A stretch of 64,000 bases of DNA from Tatumella punctata (GTDB lineage Bacteria; Pseudomonadota; Gammaproteobacteria; Enterobacterales; Enterobacteriaceae). The stretch covers positions 62,001 through 126,000 of the forward strand of contig NZ_BAAAFW010000014.1 in assembly GCF_039523735.1 (NCBI RefSeq), written 5' to 3'. The notes under the pieces are model-generated. The model ran no database searches. It was given only the letters and a program-made list of their open reading frames with translations, and was not told the DNA's origin. Numbering within the stretch: position 1 is the first letter of the stretch; each line of letters begins with the position of its first letter. Position numbers and translations under genes: made by a program. Of this stretch, positions 54,917 to 63,744 are shown one piece after another.

Positions 54917-56350
54917 ATGAAATTTGCTAAAAAACTGACTCCGCTCTGTCTGGCATTACTGCTTAGCGGCTGTATGGCCGGGCCGGATTATCATCGTCCT
55001 TCGGCCGATATTCCGTTGCAGTTTAAAGAAGCCAAAGGCTGGCAGCAGGCCAGTCCACAGGATGACCAGCCGAAAGGGGAGTGGTGGCGGGTATACCATG
55101 ATCCGCTGCTGGATCAGCTGATGCCACAGGTGGCGATTTCTAACCAGAATATTGCCATGTATATGGCACAGTACCGGCAGGCACAGGCACTGGCGGCGTC
55201 TTCCAAAGCCAGCCTGTTTCCTGCCCTGACCGCCAGTGCCGGGTCTTCCCGTGCCGCCAGTCACAGCAGTGGCAGTTCGCCGGTTCAGCGTCTGTCTGAC
55301 AGTCATTCAGCCAGTCTCAGCGCCAGCTGGGAACCGGACCTGTGGGGAAAACTGCGACGTCAGCTGGAAGAGAACCGCGCTTCAGCGGCAGCCAGCGCCG
55401 CCGAACTGGCTAATGCCACTCTCAGTGCACAGTCGGAACTGGCACAGGACTATTTTCAGTTACGGATTATTGACCAGCGTATTGCCCTGTATCAGCAAAG
55501 TATCGCTGCTTATGAAGGTTATTTACGGGTAATTACCCATAAATATCAGGCCGGCAGTGAGGATCGCGGCACTCTGGCCCAGGCACAGATGCAGCTGTCC
55601 TCGGCGCAGGCATCGGCACTCGACTATCACTGGCAGCGTGCCCAGCTGGAACATGCCATGGCTCTGCTGATCGGAAAAACCCCGTCACAGTTCTCGGTTG
55701 CAGCCGCGCCGTTACAGGCGACACTGCCGCCGGTTCCGTCTGTGCTGCCCGCCAGCCTGCTGCAACGTCGTCCGGATATCGCCTATGCCGAACGTAATGT
55801 GGCGGCTGCCAATGCGGCGGTCGGGGTGGCGATTGCCGGATACTTCCCCGACCTGACCCTCAGTGCCAGCGGCGGGTTTACCTCATCCGTATTACACAAC
55901 CTGTTTTCATTACCGCAGCGGGTATGGTCTCTGGGGCCGGAGCTGAGCGGGACGGTGCTGGATTTCGGTGCCACCACGGCGGCGGTTGACCAGGCGCGGG
56001 CAGCCTATGATGCCCGCGTAGCGACCTATCGCCAGACGGTGCTGACGGCGGTACAGGGGGTGGAGAATAACCTGGTGGAACTGACCACCCTGCAACAGGA
56101 AATTGCCGCGCAGCAACAGGCCACTGATGCTGCCGTGGAGTCTGCGCGGGTGACCCGTAACCAGTACAATGCCGGCATGATCGACTACCTCGATGTGGCG
56201 ACCACGGAAAACAGCAGTCTCAGTGCCCGCCAGAGCCTGCTGGCATTACAGAGCAGCCAGTGGGTCACCAGCGTGGCGCTGATTACCTCGCTGGGCGGCG
56301 GCTGGGACAGGGCGACCCTGCCCGACACGGCGGAATCCCGTCATCAGTAA
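54917..56350 (+). CDS. Outer-membrane efflux lipoprotein, NodT/OprM family
   Basis: 477 residues. Lipobox LLLSGCMAG gives a lipid-anchored cysteine at residue 19. Two repeats of the TolC-type hairpin and barrel follow (PDYHRPSADIPLQF at the start; QRRPDIAYAERNVAAANAAV near 284-303). It starts 4 nt after mdtC, so this pump brings its own channel. In E. coli MdtABC uses TolC instead; the arrangement is closer to MuxABC-OpmB of Pseudomonas. Confidence 0.88.
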   Translation: MKFAKKLTPLCLALLLSGCMAGPDYHRPSADIPLQFKEAKGWQQASPQDDQPKGEWWRVYHDPLLDQLMPQVAISNQNIAMYMAQYRQAQALAASSKASLFPALTASAGSSRAASHSSGSSPVQRLSDSHSASLSASWEPDLWGKLRRQLEENRASAAASAAELANATLSAQSELAQDYFQLRIIDQRIALYQQSIAAYEGYLRVITHKYQAGSEDRGTLAQAQMQLSSAQASALDYHWQRAQLEHAMALLIGKTPSQFSVAAAPLQATLPPVPSVLPASLLQRRPDIAYAERNVAAANAAVGVAIAGYFPDLTLSASGGFTSSVLHNLFSLPQRVWSLGPELSGTVLDFGATTAAVDQARAAYDARVATYRQTVLTAVQGVENNLVELTTLQQEIAAQQQATDAAVESARVTRNQYNAGMIDYLDVATTENSSLSARQSLLALQSSQWVTSVALITSLGGGWDRATLPDTAESRHQ

Positions 56351-56381
56351 TTGCTGATCCCTTTCTGAAATAACCGGTGTG

Positions 56382-56412
56382 CCTCAGGTGCCCGCGGCGC
56401 GGGAATCTGAGG
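56382..56412 (+). terminator. Hairpin after the RND operon
   Basis: Two-part stem: CCTCAG pairs with CTGAGG, and inside it CCCGCG pairs with CGCGGG. It lies 32 nt past the operon's last stop and has no U-run. Confidence 0.45.
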
Positions 56413-56522
56413 TGCAGCACATTTTGCCACCGAAAAAGCGACATTTTCTGTCGGGGAATTGTTTACGGCGACACAAACGTGTTTAATCCGTCATATTGCG
56501 GTTTGAATCTTAAGGAGAGAGA

Positions 56523-58688
56523 ATGTTTAGCTTATTGCGTGGCCTGTGCCGCTTGCTATGGCGGGTACGGCTGCACGGTGATTTATCGGTACTGAATAAT
56601 CCCCGCGTACTGATCACCCCTAATCATGTTTCTTTCCTCGACGGTATCCTGTTAGGGCTGTTTTTACCGGTAAAACCGGTGTTCGCAGTCTGGTCCGGCC
56701 TGTCCGATAGCTGGTATATGAAAGCACTGGGCGCGCTGGTGGATGTGGTCAGCCTCGATCCGCTGAAACCTATGTCAGTCAAACAGTTGATCCGTCTTAC
56801 AGAGCAGGGCAGACCGGTGGTTATCTTTCCGGAAGGCCGGATCACCGTGACCGGCTCATTAATGAAGGTATACAGCGGTGCCGGTTTTGTGGCGGCGAAA
56901 ACCGGTGCCAGTGTGGTTCCCGTCAGGATAGAAGGGGCAGAGTTCAGCTGGTTTGCCCGTAAAAGTGGTGACATCCGCCGCCGTGCTTTTCCGGACATTG
57001 CTCTGCATGTGTTACCCGCTACCCGTATTCCTATGCCGTCTGCGGGCAGTGCCAGACAGCGCAGAGCACTGGCCGGGGAGCATCTGCACCATATTATGAT
57101 GGAAGCGAGAATGGCGGTCCGTCCCAGACATACCCTGTTTGACGCTTACCTGAGTGCGGCCAAACGTTATGGCTGGCGGCGGGCCTGTGTGGAAGATATC
57201 CGCTTTACACCCGACAGCTACCGCGGGTTACTGAAAAAAATGCTCGGGGTGGCCCGGCTGCTGGATAAACACTGTCCGCCCTGTGCGACCCCGGGTCTGT
57301 TACTGCCGAATACTGCCGTGACCCCGGCGGTGGTATTCGGGGCAATTCTCTCAGGCCGTGTGCCGGCGATGCTGAACTATACCGCAGGGGTTAACGGATT
57401 ACAGGTGGCGGTAACGGCTGCACAGATCACCACCATTTTTACCTCTCGTCAGTTTCTGGAGAAAGGCAAACTGTGGCATCTGACGGAGGCGATCCGCGGG
57501 GTCAGCTGGGTGTATCTGGAAGATTTGAAACCGGCGCTGCAGTTACGCGATAAGTTGTGGGTTCTCTGGCATCTGCTGGTGCCCGGCCGGGCACAGGCCG
57601 CACAGCAGCCGGAAGACGCCGCGATGATCCTGTTTACCTCCGGCTCGGAGGGCAACCCGAAAGGTGTCGTTCACAGCCATAAAAGTCTGCTGGCCAATGT
57701 TGAACAGATCCGTACGGTGGCAGATTTCCGGCCAGGGGACCGTTTTATGTCATCCCTGCCGTTATTCCATGCCTTCGGCATGACTGTCGGCATGCTGACC
57801 CCCCTGTTTACCGGGGCTGAGACTTTCCTCTACCCCAGCCCGCTGCATTACCGGGTGATCCCTGAGCTGGTCTACGACCGTAACTGTACCGTGTTGTTTG
57901 GCACCCCGGCCTTTCTGACCCGTTATGCGCAGTTTGCCCACCCTTATGATTTAGCCAGAGTGCGTTATGTGGTGGCCGGGGCCGAAAAACTGCGTGATTC
58001 GACCCGTGATCTGTACCTGGAAAAGTTTGGCCTGCGGATCCTCGAAGGCTATGGCGCGACAGAATGTGCGCCGGTGCTGTCGATTAATGTGCCGATGGCA
58101 GCCCGCTTCTCCACGGTTGGCCGTATTTTACCGGCCATGGACTTCCGGCTGATTTCGGTGCCGGGCATAGAGAACGGTGGCCGTCTGCAGGTCAGCGGGC
58201 CGAACCTGATGAAAGGCTACCTGCGGCTGGAAGCGCCCGGGGTGATTGAACCGCCGGTGGCGGATAACGGCGAAGGGGTCAAAGAGCCGGGCTGGTACGA
58301 TACCGGCGATATTGTCAGTTTTGATGAGGACGGTTTTTGCCAGATTCAGGGCAGGGTGAAACGGTTTGCCAAACTGGCCGGTGAAATGGTGTCGCTGGAG
58401 GTGGCCGAAAGCCTGGCTCTGCGGGTGTCGGCCGGGTATCAGCATGCATCTTCGCTGAAAAATGATCCCCTGCGGGGTGAGGCACTGGTGCTGTTTACCA
58501 GCGATCCGCAATTAACCCGCGAGCGGTTATTAGAGGCCAGCCGTGAACTCGGCTACAGCGAGTTAAATGTGCCGCGTGATATCCGCTTTCTGTCACCGCT
58601 GCCGATGCTGGGCAGCGGTAAACCCGACTACCTGCAACTGAAAGCGCTGGCGGCGACGCCAGCCGAAAACGGAAATAACAATGAATGA
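56523..58688 (+). CDS. aas: Bifunctional acyl-ACP synthetase / 2-acylglycerophosphoethanolamine acyltransferase Aas
   Basis: 721 residues (E. coli 719). It re-acylates lysophospholipids at the inner membrane. The N-terminal acyltransferase domain has HX4D in NHVSFLD near residues 36-42 and FPEGRIT near 110-116. The C-terminal AMP-binding domain has LFTSGSEGNPKGVVHSHK near 371-388 and GYGATECAPVLS near 511-522. The AAGGAGAG ribosome site is strong. Its end overlaps lplT by 8 nt. Confidence 0.94.
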   Translation: MFSLLRGLCRLLWRVRLHGDLSVLNNPRVLITPNHVSFLDGILLGLFLPVKPVFAVWSGLSDSWYMKALGALVDVVSLDPLKPMSVKQLIRLTEQGRPVVIFPEGRITVTGSLMKVYSGAGFVAAKTGASVVPVRIEGAEFSWFARKSGDIRRRAFPDIALHVLPATRIPMPSAGSARQRRALAGEHLHHIMMEARMAVRPRHTLFDAYLSAAKRYGWRRACVEDIRFTPDSYRGLLKKMLGVARLLDKHCPPCATPGLLLPNTAVTPAVVFGAILSGRVPAMLNYTAGVNGLQVAVTAAQITTIFTSRQFLEKGKLWHLTEAIRGVSWVYLEDLKPALQLRDKLWVLWHLLVPGRAQAAQQPEDAAMILFTSGSEGNPKGVVHSHKSLLANVEQIRTVADFRPGDRFMSSLPLFHAFGMTVGMLTPLFTGAETFLYPSPLHYRVIPELVYDRNCTVLFGTPAFLTRYAQFAHPYDLARVRYVVAGAEKLRDSTRDLYLEKFGLRILEGYGATECAPVLSINVPMAARFSTVGRILPAMDFRLISVPGIENGGRLQVSGPNLMKGYLRLEAPGVIEPPVADNGEGVKEPGWYDTGDIVSFDEDGFCQIQGRVKRFAKLAGEMVSLEVAESLALRVSAGYQHASSLKNDPLRGEALVLFTSDPQLTRERLLEASRELGYSELNVPRDIRFLSPLPMLGSGKPDYLQLKALAATPAENGNNNE

Positions 58689-59892
58689 ATTAAGCTCAGG
58701 CACTGCTGCTGGCAGGGCTTCTGGCTTACGTCCGGTATTACTGGCACAGTTTTTTTCGGCATTCGGCGACAATGCCCTGTTGTTTGCCACCCTGGCACTG
58801 ATGAAAAAAGACAGCTATGCGGACTGGACTCAGCCGGTACTGCAGATAGTGTTTGTGGTGGCTTATATCCTGCTGGCACCGTTTGTCGGACAGCTGGCCG
58901 ACAGTTTTCCCAAAGGCCGGGTGATGATGGTGGCGAACGGGCTGAAATTTACCGGTGCGGTACTGATTGGTCTCGGTGTTAATCCCTTTGCCGGTTACGG
59001 GCTGGTGGGGATTGGTGCGGCGGCGTACTCGCCCGCCAAATACGGTATTCTCGGCGAACTGATCGATAAACAGCAACTGATCCGGGCGAACGGACTGATG
59101 GAAAGCTCGACCATCGTCGCTATTCTGCTCGGTTCGGTAACCGGCGGCCTGCTGGCCGACTGGCATATTTCCACCGCGTTACTGTTATGCGCGGTGATTT
59201 ACGCTCTGGCGGTGGTTGCTAATATGCTGATACCCGGCTTACGGGCAGCCACACCGGATAAAAACTGGCGCTGGCGGCAGCTGCTGTCACGCTTCCGCCA
59301 TGATGCCGTCAGCCTGTGGCAGGATAGCGATACCCGTTTTTCGTTAACCGGCACCAGTTTATTCTGGGGAGCCGGGGTCACCTTACGTTTTTTGCTGGTA
59401 CTGTGGGTTCCGGTGGTGCTGGGGATCACTGATAACAAAACCGCGACGCTGCTGAACGGGATGGTCGCGGTGGGGATTGTTGGCGGAGCGTTGCTGGCAG
59501 AACAGCTGATTTCACTGCAGCATACTCAGCGCTGTATACCTGCGGGGATACTGGTTGGCGGACTGGTGATTATGTTTACCCTCAGCACACATGAGTATAG
59601 CGGTGGTTTCTGGCTGTTACTGCTCGGCGTCTGTGGCGGACTGTTTGTGGTGCCCCTGAATGCATTATTACAGGTGCGTGGCAGAGAGTCGGTCGGCGCG
59701 GGTCCGGCGATTGCGGTACAGAATTTTGGTGAGAATATTGCCATGCTGCTGCTACTGGCCCTGTATACCCTGACCATCCGGCTCGGGGCCTCAGTCATTG
59801 TTACCGGGATGGCTTTTGGCGGGCTGTTTTCGCTGGCGATTGCCGGTTTATGGCTCTGGCAGTGGCGCGGTAAATCTGCGGTGCGGCAGTAA
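58681..59892 (+). CDS. lplT: Lysophospholipid transporter LplT
   Basis: 403 residues (E. coli 397), twelve-helix MFS-fold flippase that brings 2-acyl lysophospholipids to Aas. N-terminal AQFFSAFGDNALLFATLAL near residues 23-41 and AAAYSPAKYGILGEL near 116-130 are diagnostic. Coupled to aas by overlap. A second ATG four bases later (58685) is out of frame. Confidence 0.93.
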   Translation: MNELSSGTAAGRASGLRPVLLAQFFSAFGDNALLFATLALMKKDSYADWTQPVLQIVFVVAYILLAPFVGQLADSFPKGRVMMVANGLKFTGAVLIGLGVNPFAGYGLVGIGAAAYSPAKYGILGELIDKQQLIRANGLMESSTIVAILLGSVTGGLLADWHISTALLLCAVIYALAVVANMLIPGLRAATPDKNWRWRQLLSRFRHDAVSLWQDSDTRFSLTGTSLFWGAGVTLRFLLVLWVPVVLGITDNKTATLLNGMVAVGIVGGALLAEQLISLQHTQRCIPAGILVGGLVIMFTLSTHEYSGGFWLLLLGVCGGLFVVPLNALLQVRGRESVGAGPAIAVQNFGENIAMLLLLALYTLTIRLGASVIVTGMAFGGLFSLAIAGLWLWQWRGKSAVRQ

Positions 59893-59901
59893 GTCAGAGG
59901 C

Positions 59902-59926
59902 TGCACCGCGGCCGGGGCCGCAGTGC
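59902..59926. terminator. Hairpin between convergent lplT and tas
   Basis: TGCAC-C-GCGGCC pairs with GGCCGC-A-GTGCA (one mismatch) around GG, in the 42-bp gap between two stops. AAAA on the right reads as a T-run only before the hairpin on the minus strand, so direction is uncertain. Confidence 0.5.
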
Positions 59927-59934
59927 AAAACCGG

Positions 59935-60975
59935 TCAGGGAGCCGGATACGTATAACGGCGATGGATGGCTTCCAGCTGCTCCATCAGTTCACTGCTCAG
60001 GCTGAGGTTAACGCTGTCGATATTTGCTTTCAGCTGTTGCAGTGTGGTGGCCCCCAGCAGAGTACTGGCAACAAACGGTTGCTGACGAACAAAGGCCAGT
60101 GCCATCTGTGAAGGGTCGAGCCGGTGTTGTTTTGCCAGCGCGACATAGGCAGCGACTGCTTCAGCAGACTGCTGCCCCGAATAACGGGTAAAACGGCTGA
60201 ACAGAGTATTTCTGGCATTGGCCGGTTGTTGCCCGTTGAGGTACTTACCGCTCAGGGTGCCGAAGCCCAGAGCAGAATAGGCCAGCAGCTCCACCCCTTC
60301 GTACTGGCTGATTTCGGCCAGTCCCACTTCGAAACTGCGGTTCAGCAGGCTGTACGGGTTCTGGATGGTGACAATCCGCGGTAACTGATGCTTTTCTGCC
60401 AGTTGCAGATAGCGCATCACTCCCCAGGGGGTTTCATTCGAAACACCGATATAACGGATCTTTCCGGCGCGGACCTGTTCTGATAACGCGTCCAGGGTTT
60501 CCAGCAGGGTAACGGGGATATTTTCTTCCGTGTACTGGTAGCCGAGACGCCCAAAGAAGTTGGCCGGGCGTTGTGGCCAGTGCACCTGATAGAGGTCGAG
60601 ATAGTCAGTATTCAGCCGTTTCAGGCTGGCATCCAGTGCGGCACGAATATTTTTGCGGTCCACCACCTGGCCTGCGCGGATTTGGGCATCGCTGCCGCGT
60701 GCCGGTCCGGCGACCTTACTGGCGAGGATGATTTTGTCGCGATGACCGGTTTTTTTCAGCCAGCTGCCGATATAGGTCTCGGTCAGCCCCTGAGTTTCAG
60801 GGCGGGGAGGGACCGGATACATTTCTGCCGTATCGACCAGGTTAATGCCCTGACTGAGCGCGTAATCTAACTGGGCATGGGCATCGGCTTCACTGTTTTG
60901 CTCGCCGAAGGTCATGGTGCCCAGACCCAGTTGACTCACTTCCAGCGAACTATGGGGAATACGATGGTAGAGCAT
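59935..60975 (-). CDS. tas: Aldo-keto reductase Tas
   Basis: 346 residues, as in E. coli Tas. NADP(H)-dependent TIM barrel: LGLGTMTFGEQNSEADAHAQ near residues 17-36; catalytic-type residues D49 and Y54 (VDTAEMYPVP) with K86 (ILASKVAG) and a histidine in YQVHWPQRP. The cellular substrate is unknown; the E. coli protein suppresses tyrosine auxotrophy in starved cells when overexpressed. AGGAAG site before ATG. Confidence 0.94.
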   Translation of the reverse strand: MLYHRIPHSSLEVSQLGLGTMTFGEQNSEADAHAQLDYALSQGINLVDTAEMYPVPPRPETQGLTETYIGSWLKKTGHRDKIILASKVAGPARGSDAQIRAGQVVDRKNIRAALDASLKRLNTDYLDLYQVHWPQRPANFFGRLGYQYTEENIPVTLLETLDALSEQVRAGKIRYIGVSNETPWGVMRYLQLAEKHQLPRIVTIQNPYSLLNRSFEVGLAEISQYEGVELLAYSALGFGTLSGKYLNGQQPANARNTLFSRFTRYSGQQSAEAVAAYVALAKQHRLDPSQMALAFVRQQPFVASTLLGATTLQQLKANIDSVNLSLSSELMEQLEAIHRRYTYPAP

Positions 60976-61198
60976 GGCTGGCTTCCTTTTGTCATGATGG
61001 GTTAAGGGAAATCTACACCGGCACTGGGGGCAAGTCTACAGCAGGGCGTGTTACGGGAAGTGTCGCCGGGCCGCGCTGAGTGGTGACGGCAGTGTTACCG
61101 GCCCGCAGTACCGGCTTGTCAGGTTATTCCGCGGATTAAGTCAGGGAGACGGTATGGATAATGTGCAGCGGCCGGGCGGGTGTTCCGGCCGGACAGCG

Positions 61199-61423
61199 TC
61201 AGCGTTCGATAATGCCGGAGATATCGTCGCCGTTAATCTGAATTTTGTTACCGGCTTCGTCCGTATACTGTACCAGCCCGGTATCTTTATCGATTTGTGG
61301 TTTACCGTCGGTCATTATCATCCGGCCATCTTTGGTGGCCATAACATAATGACTGCTGCAACCGGCTGACAGAACGGTCCCCAGTAATACACCGCACAGT
61401 GCGGTGATTTTTATCATTTTCAT
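61199..61423 (-). CDS. ygdR: YgdI/YgdR-family lipoprotein
   Basis: 74 residues from ATG 61423 (E. coli YgdR 72). Lipobox LSAGCSS gives the lipidated cysteine at residue 22. The mature DUF903 domain contains HYVMATKDGRMIMTDGKP and ends QINGDDISGIIER. Function unknown. GGGAG ribosome site 6 nt upstream. A longer frame to 61696 runs into the ygdQ terminator and is rejected. Confidence 0.93.
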   Translation of the reverse strand: MKMIKITALCGVLLGTVLSAGCSSHYVMATKDGRMIMTDGKPQIDKDTGLVQYTDEAGNKIQINGDDISGIIER

Positions 61424-61552
61424 CTTGTCTCCCGACGTAAATTTATACGTTACCGCTATCAGTAATAAATGATTTCTGTGCAGTAAACAAACCAGACGGG
61501 TCTGAAACAGGCAATAAACATCAGGCAGGCAACAAAATTCACGGGCTGAGTA

Positions 61553-61586
61553 ACAAAAGCAGCGTGCCGCGACGGGCGGCACGCTG
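61553..61586 (-). terminator. Intrinsic terminator after ygdQ
   Basis: 11-bp stem CAGCGTGCCGC/GCGGCACGCTG with loop GACGG, followed on the minus strand by GCTTTTGTT. It lies 19 nt beyond the ygdQ stop. Confidence 0.8.
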
Positions 61587-61604
61587 TTTCGCGGGCGGCT
61601 ACGA

Positions 61605-62315
61605 TCAGTGGTTTTTTTTGTTGCCGCGCAGCAGGTTGAGTAATTCGACACCCATTGAAAAGAACATCGCAAAGTAGATATAGCCTTTGGGAACATGCAC
61701 CGAAAAACTTTCCAGCATCAGGGTAAAACCGACCAGGATAAGAAAAGCCAGCGCCAGCATTTTTATGGTCGGATGACGCTCGACAAATTCGCCGATCGCT
61801 TTTGCGGCAAACATCATCATAATCACCGCCACGATCACTGCCGCCATCATAATAAACAGATGATCGGACAGCCCGACGGCAGTGATCACCGAGTCGAGGC
61901 TGAAAATGATATCCAGCAACATGATTTGCACAATCGCGCCGAAGAATGAATGTACGCGACTGGCTCTGACCTCTTCACCGCCTTCAATCGTTTCATGAAT
62001 TTCTTTGCCGGACTTCCAGATCAGGAACAGTCCCCCGGCCAGCAGGATCAAGTCACGGGCGGAAAACTCATGACTGAACAGGGTGAACAGGGGGGTAGTC
62101 AGGCGTACAACCCAGGCAATTGAGGCCAGCAATGCCAGCCGCATCAGCATGGCGGCCATCAGACCCAGACGGCGGGCTCGGTTTTGCTGGTGTGCAGGCA
62201 GTTTTGCCACCACCAGTGAAAGAAAAATAATATTGTCGATACCGAGAACGACTTCCAGAACAATCAGTGTCCCGAGCGCCAGCCAGGCATTAGGGTCCGC
62301 AATCCACTCGAACAT
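61605..62315 (-). CDS. ygdQ: TerC-family inner-membrane protein YgdQ
   Basis: 236 residues from ATG 62315 (E. coli YgdQ 237). About seven helices; VLEVVLGIDNIIFLSLV near 20-36 and LLDIIFSLDSVITAVGL near 133-149 carry the paired acidic residues of TerC proteins, which relate to metal-ion transport. The exact role of YgdQ is unknown. An in-frame GTG-rich upstream extension to 62336 is not needed. Confidence 0.92.
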   Translation of the reverse strand: MFEWIADPNAWLALGTLIVLEVVLGIDNIIFLSLVVAKLPAHQQNRARRLGLMAAMLMRLALLASIAWVVRLTTPLFTLFSHEFSARDLILLAGGLFLIWKSGKEIHETIEGGEEVRASRVHSFFGAIVQIMLLDIIFSLDSVITAVGLSDHLFIMMAAVIVAVIMMMFAAKAIGEFVERHPTIKMLALAFLILVGFTLMLESFSVHVPKGYIYFAMFFSMGVELLNLLRGNKKNH

Positions 62316-62374
62316 ACTCACATCAATCCTAAACAAAAGCTAAACGAAGAGTATAACCGGGCAGTATTCCCTGA

Positions 62375-63061
62375 CTAAAGTAAAAAATGACGGGCCAGCA
62401 GCGGGCCGGTAAAGGTTTTCTTTAAGTAAAAACCCCGTGGCAGGGTCAGTACCGGCTGCCCCTGCGGGCCAATAGCTTCAGTCAGGGCCTTACTGTTGGC
62501 GGCTTTGGGACGGATTTGCAGGTACTGACCGTGGCGGGCGGTAATATTCTCTACCCTGCCCAATACGATCATCTCCATCAGTTCTTCCCAGTCTGCGCGC
62601 AGTTGCTGTTCTTCTTCCGCCGAAGGACGCCATAACAGCGGGCTGCCGATACGGCGATCTTTCAGCGGAATTGCGCGGTCGCCTTCCACCGGCATCCACA
62701 GTACACATGAAAGTTTATGCCGCAAATGGCAGTGTTGCCAGTCAACACCGCTATTACCGGTCAGGGGGGCTACGCAGACAAAGGTGGTTTCCAGCGGCCG
62801 GCCAAGACGGTCAACGGGGATTGTTTTCAGTTCAATCCCCAGATGGGAGAAATCCTGCTCTGCTTTACTGCCGGCACTGGCACCGAGGTGGCGTTCGAGT
62901 AATGTGCCAATCCAGCCTTTATCGCGGCGCAAGTCGGCAGGCACGGTTATCCCCAGCCTGCCGGCCAGCTCTTCCATCGATTGTCCGGCCAATGCACAGG
63001 CCCGTTGCATTAAGATCTGTTCGCTTTCCGGCGCAGACAAAGGTTCAGGAGAATAAGACAT
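62375..63061 (-). CDS. mutH: DNA mismatch repair endonuclease MutH
   Basis: 228 residues (E. coli 229). It nicks the unmethylated strand at hemimethylated GATC sites when activated by MutL. The restriction-type active site is intact: D70, E77 and K79 in QDFSHLGIELKTIP, at the same positions as in E. coli. KALTEAIG and LPRGFYLKKTF near the C-terminus are conserved. Its presence implies Dam methylation in this organism. GAGG site before ATG. Confidence 0.95.
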   Translation of the reverse strand: MSYSPEPLSAPESEQILMQRACALAGQSMEELAGRLGITVPADLRRDKGWIGTLLERHLGASAGSKAEQDFSHLGIELKTIPVDRLGRPLETTFVCVAPLTGNSGVDWQHCHLRHKLSCVLWMPVEGDRAIPLKDRRIGSPLLWRPSAEEEQQLRADWEELMEMIVLGRVENITARHGQYLQIRPKAANSKALTEAIGPQGQPVLTLPRGFYLKKTFTGPLLARHFLL

Positions 63062-63744
63062 TCGGCCTCATGAGTTGGTTAAAAAACACTCGCCGTGGTA
63101 CAGGCGCGGATCTGCAGAATAAATTATCGGGGATAAAGCTAATAATAGCATGATTAATCATGGTTTTTTAATCCGTTTTCGGTTGTATCCTCTGACCTGT
63201 GACCGGTTTATACCCTGTTGTCATCGATAATAAACAGGATTATCCGCCCAGTTATCCACAGAAAAACTGGATAACTGTGTATTAACCTGACTACTGGTTC
63301 GATTTACAGCCTTGACTTTGCCACCCTGTGCCATTTTTCAGGCAGTGATGGATAAGTTATCACCATAAACTGTGGATAAAAATGCCGGTGGTTATTTTTT
63401 GTTCAGTGAGTTAAGTTATCTTTATCGCTGGCAGCTAATCCGGCTTTTTTTATCGCGCTTATATGGAATATCTATTTGTAATTTAAGTGTTTTATTTCTG
63501 TCTTTTTTTATGGGGAATCGGGTTTTACTGGTGTATTATTCATTAAATTCCCGCGTTCTGCACAAAGCTATCCACAGAAAAGGTGCATAAAATTGTCTCC
63601 GGCTACCGGCTGCTGTTTATAACTTGGCTAAGAATTGTGAGTTATTCCGGAATTATTCTGATGAAACCCTGACAGCCAATGGTTTACCGTCTGTAAGGAG
63701 TATGAAACAATCAGGCTATCTGAAGATAGATTTGAGGTAGTCTG
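63062..63744. other. DARS2: mutH-rppH intergenic region, probable DARS2 (DnaA-reactivating sequence)
   Basis: 680 bp, AT-rich, without genes. It holds three clear DnaA boxes: TTATCCACA at 63252-63260, the reverse form TGTGGATAA at 63371-63379, and CTATCCACA at 63568-63576. Weaker ones lie near 63241, 63277 and 63347-63362. In E. coli the mutH-rppH (ygdP) gap is DARS2, where DnaA-ADP is recycled to DnaA-ATP with help from IHF and Fis. Position and box content agree; IHF and Fis sites cannot be fixed by eye. The rppH promoter must lie at its right end. Confidence 0.8.

Noticed and set aside
61424..61696. N-terminal extension of YgdR
   Set aside because: It would cross the ygdQ terminator and hide the lipoprotein signal peptide; ATG 61423 has a good ribosome site.
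63252..63576. Possible replication origin, from clustered DnaA boxes
   Set aside because: Gene context is mutH-rppH, not gidA-mioC or dnaA; no 13-mer unwinding repeats or GATC cluster. DARS2 fits better.
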